Shown: positions 12,205 through 29,713 of the stretch, piece by piece | Numbering within the stretch: the stretch's first letter is position 1 | Layout of the letters: each line of letters starts with the position of its first letter | NCBI GenBank assembly: GCA_037892935.1 | Contig: JAYXKI010000006.1 | Coordinates: 620,001-684,000 of the forward strand | Reading direction: 5' to 3' | Source: Phlebopus portentosus | Taxonomy: Eukaryota > Basidiomycota > Agaricomycetes > Boletales > Boletinellaceae | DNA: 64,000 nucleotides | The notes under the pieces: model-generated | The model's database searches: none | Told to the model about the DNA's origin: nothing | What the model saw: the letters and a program-made list of their open reading frames with translations, nothing else | Made by a program: the position numbers and the translations under genes

Positions 12205-13712
12205 TCATCTCGATGCGGAAATAACTTCAATCGCCAATCCAGTGATGATCCAGATCTCATGCAGCCACATAACTAGCACATAATGGATGGAATGGAAGCG
12301 GAAATGTCGACGTTACGAAAGAATACGATAAACACAGTTTCGAGGGTGGAATGTATTTTTGGATGCGCATGTTCAATATAAATCGATTGACTTGGAGGGA
12401 AACCCTTGGCGCCAGAAGAGATCAAACCACGCAGCCATAAAGGATACTGTCCCAGGCCCAGGCAGACTGAGCTCCGTAGACGCGCCCATTTATTAGAACC
12501 CACGGCAGTTGCTCTTTTGAATGAAGCAAATTGGTGGTGCGAGGCGAAGACAATGCGAGCCAGACATTCTGACTTTTTGCACGAGATTATATGTCCGTAA
12601 AATGTTCAGACAGAGAGCATATAGGGCGAGGATTACAAGAATCACAGCTTTTCCGAGTGTCTTCATGATGACTTTTGAAGTCAATTTGGACGTCCGAGCC
12701 CACTGAATTCAGAATGTTTTCTCGTTAATTAAAAATTTGTGGAGATTTTAGAATAATATACCGTAGTTGCTTGTTACATGTGCAGAGGTCCGTAGTATCG
12801 CATTCTCATCTGCCGCAGCGCGAATGCTAAGAAACAGCAACAACTCTGTGATGGAGTGGGAGTCAGAATCGGAGTCTCGCTTCGAATAATGAACCATACC
12901 AAAACTTGATTGGGAACAATCACGTGATCGCATCGAAACTCCCAGTTGTCGTACTTACGACTCCCGTAGGTACCTTTACAAGTTACAACGAGCGGCGATA
13001 GACATTGGCCGCTTCCTGGACTTAATAACCAGTTTTGCTGCTCGGACTTTAGCTCAAGGTGCCTGGTTGTCTCTTGCCAATCGGCGCTCAGACGACTTGA
13101 ACTTCGTGGTCGTCGATCTCAATTGTTACTGACCATGCGGCCCGATAGAATATGAAGACTTTCTCCAGAAATATGCCGGTGCTCGGACAGGCCAGCGCAT
13201 CTTGGCATCGGTCAGTTATCTGTTCTGTTCTAATAAGTGTTGTTGTCGTTGAAAGGCATACTCACCTGCCATAAACAGCTACTCCATCGACTTCTTGATA
13301 ACTTTCAGGCTATTGTAAGATAAAAAGTCTCACCCACCTGGGCGACAGCCTCCAAAACCTCTCACGTACAGCAGGCGTCCCAGGATTTGATAAAATGGAC
13401 GAAATGAAGCTGTTACGGGCCTAACGTCTGTCTTTCCGTGGCCGATCATGAATTGTATCATGTGTCCTGGTTAGAAAGTGTATTTCCAAGGGCCTGATCA
13501 TGACCAAGTCGGGTTAGAGGGCATTAAAAACCTTCTTCCTGCACCGCGAATCACCTGAAGCGTTGATCGGCGATATCATGAACAAACACACTCCCATTCT
13601 TCTCGGTAAGCTTCGGACCCCATATCAGATTTCACGCAACGGTGGCTTTTATTCAAACAGCCTAGCACTTCGCCCGCTTGCCCGGGTTTTCTTTCCCCCT
13701 CCTCTCCTTGTC
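12205..13712. other. Intergenic, no gene seen
   Basis: Short ORFs occur on both strands but none shows a domain or a splice-linked continuation. The last 150 bases are the pyrimidine-rich leader of the downstream DUF6533 gene. Confidence 0.45.
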
Positions 13713-15582
13713 ATGGCCGATGAGCTTTGGGATCAGGCCACTTCAGTTCTGAGGGACATCATCAACACACGGTACTCGGAGTGTAAGCCAGCATTCTATA
13801 AGTCGTGCGGTATTATATGACCCGTCTCGACAGTGGCATCGAGCACGATAATTGTTTTTGACTATTGTCAGAATTTATGTTTTAAAACTTCCTTTTCCGT
13901 GACTTATGTTACTTTCCTTTGTCCAGTGTTGACACTGGATCAAGAGGTAGGTACGATAAGGTAGCTACTCATAGGAGGCTAACTTCTGTCTAGATCCAGT
14001 TTATATGGGTACGCAAATGCTGTCTTTACCTTTGAAAGTGTCACGACAAACGTTGTTTGTGAACGATGCACAGAAATCCAGATGGAGCATCGGCAAATTG
14101 CTCTTCTTTGTGGTACGTTATGCCAATCATAAATTTCTCATCCATTACATGTAGCTCATGACTGCTACCTACTCGTATAGAATCGATATTACACGCTTTT
14201 CGTTGTCGGGTCGGTTTCCTATGTCTCGGTCAATGAAAAAGTCTGATCCTGCTATCGCCATAATCCCGATCCAGATTCAATAACTATGGTTCGTCACGCG
14301 GAGAACGTTCTTGACTTTGACATGCTAAATTAATCTACTCATATGCCTCGTTTCAGCCCTTTTCTCGCCTAAGCTATCAGACGACGTGCGTGCTGTCTTC
14401 TCGCCTTGGTGTTCCTTAGGGTTCTCTAAGGTTGAACTTTCAGTTGTGCGCTAGCAGACAACGCTCACATGGTTAACTCTAACATTTCGTTAGTTGTGAG
14501 TTCAAAGTCACTGTCTTGTTATGTTCCTTGTCTGACGGAGACGTTGGTGAAGGTTTGCACTGGTTCCGATGGCAAGGGTGGACTGGACTCGTTGCTGCTG
14601 CCTTGGCGGAAAGTACGTTTAGAGGTTACTCTTCCGCCTCTTCTCTGTCTGACTAATATTATGTAACGCATAGCGATTCTCCAATTGCGTCTTTACGCGC
14701 TTTATTATGGCAACAAAAAAGTGCTAGTCTTAATGGTCAGTTTCTTCATCTCCGCAATGGCCAGTTCCGCAATAATTATGGGGACCACGCTTCGGGACGT
14801 CGAAGGTACAGTGCACAACGGAACATTTGTTCCCGTTGAACGTATTAATGATTCTGATGGATTCCTTTCTGATAGCTCGAGCACATTTAATTCCGGGAAC
14901 CGATTTCTGTATTCCAATACACGTATCATCTCACTTTTATGCTTTCTGGATACCGATCCTATGCTTCGAAGCGCTGCTATGTGCTCTCGCCTGTATCCGG
15001 GGGTACAGATCCTATCGAGATAGGGAAATTCGGAGAATGAGCGACCTACGCCGTCGAGTGCGGCAATCCCATCAACCCGAGAGGCATCTCAATATCCTCG
15101 AGGTTTTGCTGCGGGATAGTGTCGGATATTTTATAATGTGCGCCTTCTTCAAAATTTGATGGTCGGAATGATATGATGCGATTATCTTCAATGCAATCCC
15201 TCCAGTGCCTTCGCAACATATCTTACGACAACACTGATGTGGATTATCGGACCTGTGCGTTCTTTTATCGTTCCCATAGACTAGAGAGCGCTAAGCAATT
15301 TTATTCTATCCTCCACAGATCACCGTGCTTGAGATCCCCATCGGCTTCACCGTAGCCTTCTCCAGCGTGATCGGAAATCGTCTATTACTCAACCTTCGCG
15401 GCTCCGCAAAGAGCGCATCATCAGCTGACGCTCGCAACCAGAACATGTCGCATTCGCAAGGTGTCGATGTTGTGCATACGTTGAACATCATTGGGTTAGG
15501 TACGACAATAGAAGACGAGCTCGGGCAAGAATTATCCGGATATGAACTTGAGGTGCTGCGAAGCCTGACGTCGTCGTCATAA
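13713..15582 (+). CDS. DUF6533 family multi-pass membrane protein
   Basis: This multi-exon gene starts with MADELWDQA at 13713. Early exons are very short: 13713-13782, 13834-13866, 13927-13946, 13994-14008, 14074-14112, and 14181 onward. Joined, they give the DUF6533 signature: FDY, LLTLDQE, then IQFIW, and NRYYTLF. Later exons encode a Trp-Gln-Gly-Trp segment (near 14555-14610) and QLRLYALYYGNKK (about 14680-14715). A TM helix follows, then a Cys-rich loop and helix (14876-15145), and a final exon from about 15321 to 15582 starting ITVLEIPIGFT. Such proteins have about seven helices and are greatly expanded in Agaricomycetes; function is unknown. The joins between 14210 and 14560 are not resolved: one reading frame there does not connect cleanly, so a lesion is possible. 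Confidence 0.7.
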
Positions 15583-15947
15583 TAACGTACTCGTTGATCG
15601 AATGCCGTATTTATTTGCTATTGTAACAATGCTGACACCATCTAGTACTATTTCCCTTGAATCTTCGATGTTCTCTTTCCGTTTCTTTGGATGTAATGCT
15701 ATTCTGTTTCCTCCCAAAACACCAATCGATTCGTATTTGGTTCATTACAATAGTCGTTACTGCTATGAATACATATGAAATTTCTATGAACACCCCGATG
15801 GAAAAACAACCGAAAAGATAATGCGACAAACATAATGTAACCAAAACATAGGCACAACAAAACCCGTCAGTTTACTACTAAAGGAGTGTACTAGGCTGCG
15901 TTCGTTAGTGAAATAATGGGACAGTGGGAAAGAAAATACGTAAGGTT
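15583..15947. other. Convergent 3' spacer, no gene seen
   Basis: This A/T-rich spacer sits between the 3' ends of the DUF6533 gene and the histone acetyltransferase, which converge here. It probably holds both 3' UTRs. Confidence 0.5.
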
Positions 15948-20931
<4,984 letters not shown>

Positions 20932-22596
20932 GGTGCAGCGGGCCGTGCAGACTGGTGTTGCTCGTCGTCGTCGTGCAGAAAGTCTTGTATAATGTTGGGA
21001 AATAAGGGACTCAAGCGTTGAGGACGCCAGAGTCCAATAGAGGACCGGCCATCGTGTGAGCGCGTGACCTCATTTGGCGATACTTGATGAACTTTATTTC
21101 CTGTATTTACAGTATCATCCCTTTTTCAAGCTCCTCCATTTCCTACTGGCCCTTGTGACTCCTGGCCGGGTTGTATCTACTGGGCTCCCAATCCGTCCAA
21201 TGGTCTCTTGTGAACTCAGACTCAACGAGGACGTCCATCTTTCCTCGTCAAGGTCACCGTTATGGTCTAGCCCCGCTCATGGGTGATCTTCACTTCCTGC
21301 TGGGTATAACCGTACACTGTTCAGCTCTCCGGACCAAAGATAAAGTCCCTGTGCTTGAAAATCGTGGCCGTTCTCATTGCAACCGGTTTGCATATCGATG
21401 GAACTTGTGCTTCAAATCCATATTATTGCACAAAGCACGGCTTTGATCCCTCTGGAGCGGTCTCCCATTCAGTCCAATTACGGATTTCCGATATGATCCC
21501 AATTCAGTCTCATCAGGTAGAAGATCGTTGTAATGATTAAGAAGCACCACAACCCTCCATCTCTTCGCCAGGAATATACTGCCCAGGCAATCGAAGGCAA
21601 ACGGCGCCACGTCCACTTTACTCAGTGCGCGGCACGACGCATTTTGCATCCTCCGATGCAGCACTATTGCTGGACTACAGCTTACTGTACAGCAACTGTT
21701 CGGTGAGGTCCATTCGCGGATGAGATGGACGTGCCGAGCTACTGCCGACGGCCGGGGCAATAATAGGTGCGAAAGCGTCTGTCCTCCCCATCACCTGAGT
21801 CGAAACGAGCTGATTCTGAATCTTCCGCCGTGTCTCTTAATTGGGGTGCTCGTCGTGCCGTGAATTCGCTGACGTATTCCCATTGTAGAAAGACAAGCCT
21901 TGGACCGGCCTGCTGGCACAAGTCGCCGCAGATTTCCGAGAAAGGCGGTTTTTTCCGTGCAAGTCATGTTTTCAAGCAAGAACCGGCCGAGCTCCTTGAT
22001 CGTGGTTTCATAGCTTCATAACCAAAAATGCATGGATTCGGAATGAGGAACTGCTATACACGGGGAAGCCGGGTGTTACCCCTACGCCAATTGAAGGAAA
22101 ACCTGTGGTGCTTCGTGGCGAAGCAGGGCGGTTACTTGGAATTGGACGTTGGACGTGTGAGAGGAACTGGCGACGGCAAGCCGGTAGTGAATGAATGAGA
22201 CAGAGAAATAATATATGTACTTAAAAGAGAGAGACGAAATAAAAAATAATAGATTGGGTTTACTTCCGGTACCATAAAAGGAAATTAAATGGTGGCTTGT
22301 GATCAGTCTCGCACGTGCCACTTTCTGAAGTTCCCGTTGCCCGTGCAGGAGAGCAAGAGACGGTCTTATACAACTCTGAGGTGAATATTTTGGTAATTTT
22401 GTGAAGGAGAGACGAGTCGGATATATGCAAGTAATATGTAGCCGAGAGCAAAAAAAGGAGAAATGCAAGTGTTGTTGCAGTGTTTGTGCCCAGGTTGCTG
22501 AAATCATCGTGGATCGTGGGGACCCCTCTTAGCCTATTTCACTCAGACTCACCCTACCTCTTCCTCTGCCCACCATCTCCCTCTCTGCTCCCCATA
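20932..22596. other. Intergenic, divergent upstream regions of the MYST HAT and LAMMER kinase genes
   Basis: No supported exon is present. Pyrimidine-rich sequence near 22535-22590 directly precedes the kinase ATG and is likely its leader. ORFs near 21374-21760 lack any domain. Confidence 0.45.
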
Positions 22597-24687
22597 ATGA
22601 TGCAGACGGCCATCCAGCAGCTGCTGCCGTCGCCTTATGCGCCTCAGCTCAACCACAGACCCCATTATCTCCATCCAAGACCTCCCATCACAAGTCTGGT
22701 GACGCGGACGGCGACCAACAACGCCGTTCCGCTCCCTATGCCCTCTCAGCCCACCCCAAGGAAGCGAAAGCGTCCCACTCACTACTCCGTCTCCTACAGC
22801 GAAGTCCAGGAGATCGATGACGAGGGCAGACTCCGCGAAGTCATCGTCATCGAGGACACTCCGCCGCCTCAGACCCCAATTTCAGACCCACCCAGTGCCT
22901 CCAGGAGCGTGGGTGGGAACTCAGTATCGATACAGCCTCCTCAGTATGGCGCTCCTGTTCGCACTCGCGCCCGGGCTGCCGAGGAGGCGCAGACTCTCAG
23001 TTTCAACGCTTCCTCGGGCACCGGTGTCGCTGCGCCAGCCCTCAAGAAGCGGAGACGAGAACCCGAGCTCAGCAAAGTTGTCCAGGCCAAAAAGGCTCTC
23101 TCCAATGCAAAGTATGCCCAGAATGCCGTAGCTAACGGACGAGCCTGGGCGAATGGCAATGCCGTCGTGTCCGCAGACAATGTATGTGGTTTTCTTCCGA
23201 TTCATGCCCGATAAGGTGTCGCTGACTGCTCTCTTACCGCCCCTCAGACGCAGGTAGCCAGGGCACCGCCTTCATGCGATGACAAGGAGGGCCACTACAT
23301 CGTAGTTCCCGATGATATGATTTTCAGAAGATGTAAGTTCCTGTCTGTCGCTGATTTTCGATGTTATCGTCTGACGGACTCTCCCAGACCGGATAATTCG
23401 ACTACTGGGACAAGGAACATTCGGCAAAGTCGTCGAGGCAATTGACACCACAAACCAGAAGAGAGTTGCGGTCAAGATTATTCGCGCCATTCCCAAGTAT
23501 CGCGACGCAAGTAAAATTGAAGTCCGCGTACTGCAGAGGCTAAAGGAGCGGGATCCATTGAACAAGAAGTAGGTCGTCGCCAGTGTTCCGCGTCCAATCT
23601 GCAACTTCTCATCCAACAACTTTCAGCAAATGCATACACCTCTCGCATTGGTTTGACCATCGAAATCATATTTGCCTCGTCTCTGAGCTGCTTGGCATGT
23701 GTATATACGACTTTCTCAAAGCAAACAAATTCCAGCCGTTTCCGCGACGACACATCCAGGACTTCTCCCGACAGTTACTAGGAAGCGTGGCCTGTAAGTC
23801 TATGCTTCCATCGACTCTCCTCGCTTATAATAATTGTCCATTAGTCTTGCATGATCTTCGTCTCGTACATACGGATCTGAAGCCGGAAAACATCCTTCTG
23901 GCTGAGAACTCATACCGAACTATAACGTATCCGAGTACGAAGGTCGGTAGATTCGTACAACGATATGATGAGTTATTTTTGTATTCACAATCCGATGTGG
24001 TGAATGTTCAGCGCGGCCAACCCCCTCGAGTGAAGCGGATACTCAACAACACCGACATCCGTCTCATAGACTTCGGAAGCGCCACTTTCGAGGAGGAATA
24101 CCATTCATCAGTCGTTTCTACCCGGCACTATCGCGCGCCTGAAATCATACTCGGTCAGTTGTTCTTCCTGCTCTTCACATAATGAGATGTTGCTCATGGG
24201 CATTGTCGAATTAGGACTGGGCTGGTCATACCCGTGTGATGCATTCTCATTAGGCTGCATCCTCGTCGAATTCTATACTGGCTTAGCAATTTTCTCTAGT
24301 CATGACAACCTTCAACATCTGGCTACGATGCAAGCTGTCATAGGCCCTATGCCCGAGCGTTTTGCAAGAGCGGGGGCTCGGAACAAACCAGAGTTCTTCA
24401 AGGTAGGAACCAATAAACTCAATTGGCCTCCAAAGAAGGCTTCACGCGAAAGCCGGAAAGATGTGCGTGCAACTCGAAGCTTGCAGGTGAGTATTCGTAG
24501 AGAAATCCACCGAACCATCTATTAATGCTGCGCGCAGGAGATCATTCCGCCCGTCGATTATATCAACCAGCAATTCTGTGATCTCGTATCGCGACTATTA
24601 GCATTCGATCCCGCGGAGCGTGTAACTGTTCGAGACGCGTTGCAACACCCCTATTTCACGCTTCATATACCGATGGAAGAATATTAA
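22597..24687 (+). CDS. LAMMER/CLK dual-specificity protein kinase (Lkh1/Kns1-like)
   Basis: Seven exons (22597-23181, 23248-23332, 23388-23568, 23627-23793, 23845-24153, 24215-24486, 24538-24687) give 582 residues in continuous phase. The first 220 residues are Pro/Arg/Ala-rich with basic patches (RKRKRP, KKRRRE) that may target the nucleus. The kinase domain then shows the Gly loop GQGTFGKV, the Lys in VAVKII, the catalytic loop HTDLKPEN, DFG in LIDFGSA, and the LAMMER-class activation segment STRHYRAPEIIL. The motif that names the family (EHLAMMERILG in animals) reads QHLATMQAVIG here, with GPMP after it, a relaxed form. CLK/LAMMER kinases phosphorylate SR splicing factors and stress regulators. 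The ATG at 22597 is followed at once by another ATG; either could serve. Confidence 0.92.
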
Positions 24688-25414
24688 TAGACTGCTCAGT
24701 GTTATTCTTGGTCTCCGCTGTCATCTACTCCTCTGCTTTCCTCGCTTGTCGAACGCCGTTCGTTCGTGTCACCATCATCCCAGCCCAACGATCCAATTTT
24801 TGGCTTACACTGTTAAACGCGTAAAGCACGATGCATACCAAACTCCCTGATCGACGGACAACGATTATACAGCATTCTGTACCGATTCAATCACCCGCCA
24901 CCCATTCAACATACATTATTCGCAGCATTTTGTGCATCAGCCACAACCTCACACACAACGCTTGCATTACCGCTATGGTTATTCAACTTTTCATCACTGC
25001 CACCATCCTCTCTCGCATTGTGCAACCCCGTTGGTATAATCACCACACGTCATCGAACAGGACTAGACTCGAAGGCATCTCTGTGTTTGTTGCGCGTAAG
25101 GAGGCGGACAGTATCGCCTGCCGTCTTCTTTACCTCTATCAATCCAAATCAAATACAGTTTTCCCTCTCGTTTACTCAACATCATGTGTAACAGTATCCG
25201 TATTTTTTACTGTTCATTTCTTATTTGTTATCAATAGGCTTCGTATGGTTTTCTATGGATCTAACTGCTGTGCGCTCAGTAGGCTTCAGTGCCGAGACGT
25301 GTTTCGTCCTGCAAGAGAACTGCGAGACTGGGGCGGTTCTTTCGAAGGTATGTGACGAGGTTCGATACGTGGGAAGATGTGAGGATCTAGGACCGATGGC
25401 CGAGGCCAAGAATA
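24688..25414. other. Intergenic, no clear gene
   Basis: Overlapping ORFs in two frames occur between 24831 and 25414. One could be an upstream exon of the unassigned ORF at 25415, but no splice chain could be closed. Confidence 0.4.
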
Positions 25415-25658
25415 TTGGATGTACATACTATGTATTCAAATTTGAGGGAGGAGGACTTCATTACAAGCTTCCTCAACACCGTACTTCAGCCAAGCCATTA
25501 CTATCGCGCCGAAGACTCTAATGCAGCTCTCTGTCGCCAACTCCTTGCTCACTTAGCCGCTGCTCCTGACGCAACTGATACATTATCCTATTCGATTTTG
25601 GCCGAGCTGTTCGCGGGACTTTCAGGGCAGCATCGGAAGGGCGGTGCGATGATACGGT
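25415..25658 (+). CDS. Possible exon of an unidentified gene or gene remnant
   Basis: About 80 codons look protein-like: REEDFITSFLNTVLQPS, an amphipathic stretch rich in Ala/Leu (CRQLLAHLAAAPDA), then ELFAGLSGQHRKGG. They run straight into a good donor, CGGTAAGTAAC at 25657-25667. Downstream, one frame after an AG at 25790 (ending in the sequence GATGCAG) also looks protein-like (VELILGALHFTSAYALTASRR), but its phase does not match the donor. The family is not recognised. This may be a degraded gene whose exons no longer join, or a real gene I have mis-spliced. Confidence 0.35.
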
Positions 25659-25660
25659 AA

Positions 25661-27750
25661 GTAACAGATATATAAGAGCACTGCTCATGATACACACACA
25701 TGCATTTGCATTCATATGCGACTTGCTTCGTTTCACCGGTACGGATTGCTGACTATTTATGCCGGCTTGATAAATCTCTCCGGATGCAGAAGTCGACTGT
25801 ACAATCACCAAGGATTCAGGCGTAGAACTTATTCTCGGTGCGCTCCACTTCACCTCTGCGTATGCGCTCACTGCGTCTCGTAGAAATTTCCACGTAGGAC
25901 AATGCATATCTCGAACTTATTTATTTCATACAATGGCTGCGATATCGATCTAGAATCAAAAGGAATCTCAAATTCGAATTGCGCACCGCAGGACTTAGAG
26001 CGATGCGTCCGTAACATTAGTCAGAAATTTTATATATCGTCTCAGCAAGCAAGAATTATGTTTGCGATCTGTTGTTCGCCGGCTCAGTAGCGGAGTTGGT
26101 TCAGGTAAGTGATTTCGGTGTATTGAAGTCATTATTTTAGAATATTTATCAGCGGTCTTTGCAGGGTCAATCAAACTGCCCTGTCTGTCATTGGGCATCA
26201 TTCGACCTTCCAAATCGCGACGATAGCTATTTTATTGGAACCTTAGCTATCAAAAGCGCATATATAATCCATCATGTCAAGACCAGACCGATGGACTCCA
26301 TCCAATTCGTCAACTATCCATGCAGGCCTTGACGGAAAGATTTCGTCTCTATAATTTAAGGTAAATTTCTTCATCTTACGAGAAGTTGCTGCCTTCAAGG
26401 TGCTCTTTCTAGATTAGAATGATGGTTCCCGAAGCATTATTCAAAGAAGAGGAACACGGATATGTAATCCGGCACCGTCTCGGGCTAGTCTCGTACCGCC
26501 GCGGAACATGTTGTAGCCAAGACTCTGCCTTGAGACGGAATTTTAAAGCGTGGTACAGTCCCATTCAGTTTTTTTATTCAGAATATCCATACCGATTCCC
26601 AGCGAGGCTGAAAGCAATGGATAGTCGGCCGACCGATACTGTATGTACTGTACGATCCAGAGATGAGGGTCATTCGCCCTTACATTAAATTAGTCTGCCT
26701 GTTCTATCATCGACATCACCTTCATGGGTATCATGATCCTAGAAGTACGCCCCGTGGCCGTGGATATCGGGAATCCTGCGTCGTTACTGTCAGCCGGACA
26801 GACGAGGCTACTTTGCTGACCACTAAGCACCATCTGTCTTGTCCTCGCCGATTCTAAAAATACAATCCTCTTCTTTGTCAGCGCTGGCTTCAGAGCCCGA
26901 ATACCGAGCAGCCCTGTGCCTTGTAAGAATTACAACGCATTAGAGTCCGCTCGGTTCAAATATGTACCTAGCTGCGTAGATCAAGGATTGAGTGAGCTCG
27001 CACCGCCAGCTCTCCTCGACCCAATCATTTATCAAAATACGACAGATTTATTGTCTGCACATTTCAGGCAATATCAATCTCACATGAATGGCGAACAAAA
27101 CCAGACAAAAATTTATAATTATGATGCATCCTCAAAGAAGTACAGATCACCCTCGTTTCCTTGGTTGGGGCAGAGAAGGCAGAGCCGAGACGGTCTGTGA
27201 CCTGTCCATGGGAAAAGAATCAGTCCGAAGTGTGTAAAGCTCGCGAAGAGATGAAGAGGGATGGAAGCTATTGTGTTGAGAGGAGGACTTAGAGAGGAAT
27301 GGGAGCAACTGAATTGAGTCGGTCCGCTCGGAGAGGACCAATGAAAATAACAAGCTCAATAGCTCCCTTATGAGTATATAGGAATCCTACCACAGTAACA
27401 TCGGATTGGACGTCTCTGCAGCCTAATTCCTAGGTCGTTCGACAGGCTCAGAACAGCATTCGCAGGTGACCTTGTTTCCAATTATCTCATCAATCCCCTT
27501 TATTCATCAGAAGTGACCGAATAGTAGTAAGTAGGTACTAATACACAGCAAATGGAACGACCGGATCGCATTATCTAGTAAATAAAGGAATGAACGCATC
27601 AGTACTATAGTGAGGGACCGTGCGTCAGCAGGCGATCTACACCAAACTGGCACAGCAAAGACCACGTAATGAGGCAGATGCAAACTCATCAAAAACACGC
27701 ATGACTCAGGCAAACCGACAGAAACAAGAAGCCAAGTGCCCGACATCTAT
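25661..27750. other. Intergenic, no gene seen
   Basis: This is a long spacer with only short ORFs lacking domains. The last few hundred bases are the 3' flank of the aspartic protease gene. Confidence 0.4.
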
Positions 27751-29713
27751 CTAAACAAGGTTAGCAAGCTGGATGGTGTTATTATCGACATCCGTGGAGA
27801 AGTAGACGTTCTTGAGGAAGACGTCACCGACAAGCCATTGAGTGGCGTCTCCAATTTGGCCAGCGGAGATGCCTGAGATGCAATCGCCGGTAGGATCGTT
27901 CTGGTCGACGGGGAGGAAGAGCATGTCACGTGGGTCGATCGCGAAACTACGACCACCAAAACTAAGGGCAATTTGAGACGAAGTGGTGCACGGAATTGTG
28001 AATCCGCCTTGACCATCCGACTGTGCGCCTGGGATAGCGGCGTGGACTGCAGTGGCATCGTCGGGCGGGGCGATGATAAGCGTTGTGCCGGTGTCAAGGA
28101 TGGCAGATCGACCGTTAAGACCAAGATCCTGGTCGTCGATGGTAATAGAATCCATGTCGCCTTCCCAGAAGCCATCTTGGCTCACGTTATCGATCGTAGT
28201 TAATGTTGCCTGATCGAACTTGCTTGTGTCAAGTCCTCCAAAGGTGACTTGACCATCATTAGTCCCATCTGCAATGCGTCCGAGCTTGAACGAAGTAATC
28301 GCTGCGGAAATTGAGCCGTTCTGAGCCAGAGACTCGACGGGTGTTAGGACACCCTGATTGGAGAGTGTCGATTGCGCGAGACCCATAAGACCATCAAAGG
28401 ACGTCGTGTCGCTCGAGAACTCCACACTCTCCACCGTAGCCACACCGAAAGTGTGCGCAGGGAGGCTGAGACCAGCGAAGTTCACATCATCTGTAATGAT
28501 GTTACCAGCGACTGCGCCGGAGCCATACGTGACCTGGAATTGGTTGCCTGTGTCGACGAAGGATGAAGACGAGTCGGAGCCAAGGAATTGATGATTGCCG
28601 CAGTCTCCACCATCTTCGGACTGGCAACTCTCCGAGCCTACCCAGAAATCGGCGGAACCTGAATCCATGAGGATCTTGAAGTCCGCTCCTGGAGTGCCGA
28701 TCTGAACGGTGGCGACATATCCGACATCATTGGCTCTGCACACAAGAGTCTTGAGTACATGCTCCAGTTACTTCAATGAAAGAGCGGTGCTCACTCGATT
28801 TCAAGGCCAAGGGAGTTATCCGCGGTGGGATCTTCTGCCGCAGTCAGGCCGCCGTCTAACGCGGCGTCAATATCGGCCTGAGGAATCCCCTCACTGTGAA
28901 GGGGTTTTAGACGCTCATTTGAAATGAACAAGAAAGGTATACCTAGTACTGCTAGATGCAGTTGATGTAGCACTAGTAGCCGTCGCGGTAGCGTTGCTCG
29001 TAGCATCTGTCGTCGCATCGCCATTATTGTTACCTCCGTTATTGCTATTTCCGTTATCTATTCCGACACTATATTGTTCAGAGCTATTACAGCAACGCCA
29101 CAATAATGAACTTTGACCCACTCTTGTTATGGTTATTGCGATGTAAATCGTTTCCGCTGTTTGCAAGCTCGGTAAGAGCATCGATGATCTGGCCGAGTGT
29201 AAGAGTCGCATCATCCGATTGCGAGGCGTTCGTTGTGGAGGAAGTGGAAAGTGATTTAGCCTGGTTGGCGGCATTAGATAAAGATTTCGTGCCCCCGCGG
29301 TTGTAACGCTTTTCGAATTCCTCCCGCTTGCGATCTAGCGGCTTGCGTCCACTTGCAGGAATATACATACGCTTATGGAGATTTTCGCGCAATTCCAGGT
29401 CGGACGGCGGTGCTCGGCCTGTCATCCGTGCGAAGCGCTTGACACCACGGTTCATATGTTGCTGGAGGAGCTATTGTTTCGTAAAAATCGAAACGCCAAG
29501 CCAATGAGAACAACGAAATTAATATGTCGTTTCAACAACGTGCAAACTCACCACTTGCGGATGCACATCACTCCTAGACTGTTCGACGCGCTTGAGAGGA
29601 AGGGTGACCACTCCCGCATCGCGCCTGTACGGACGAGCTTGGACATCGTTTGCAAACGATACGGCGAGAAGTAAGCTTGCCAGAAGCGTGGAAAAAGATA
29701 CGATGAGTTGCAT
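27751..29713 (-). CDS. Secreted pepsin-family (A1) aspartic protease
   Basis: Five exons (29713-29552, 29470-29118, 29068-28943, 28893-28795, 28735-27751) give 574 residues in continuous phase. The N-terminus is a signal peptide (MQLIVSFSTLLASLLLAVSFA). A long propeptide follows, rich in basic residues, then an Asn/Gly/Thr/Ala linker (exon 3) that is almost pure low complexity. The mature-like domain starts near NDVGYVATVQIGTP. The first catalytic motif is MDSGSADFWVG (DSG) and the second is LDTGTTLI (DTG). The conserved tyrosine region and a C-terminal GDVFLKNVYFSTD segment are also present. Pepsin-like enzymes more often have DTG first, so this order is a variant. The propeptide-linker of about 240 residues is several times the usual length. 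It is likely an extracellular or cell-surface protease. Confidence 0.88.
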
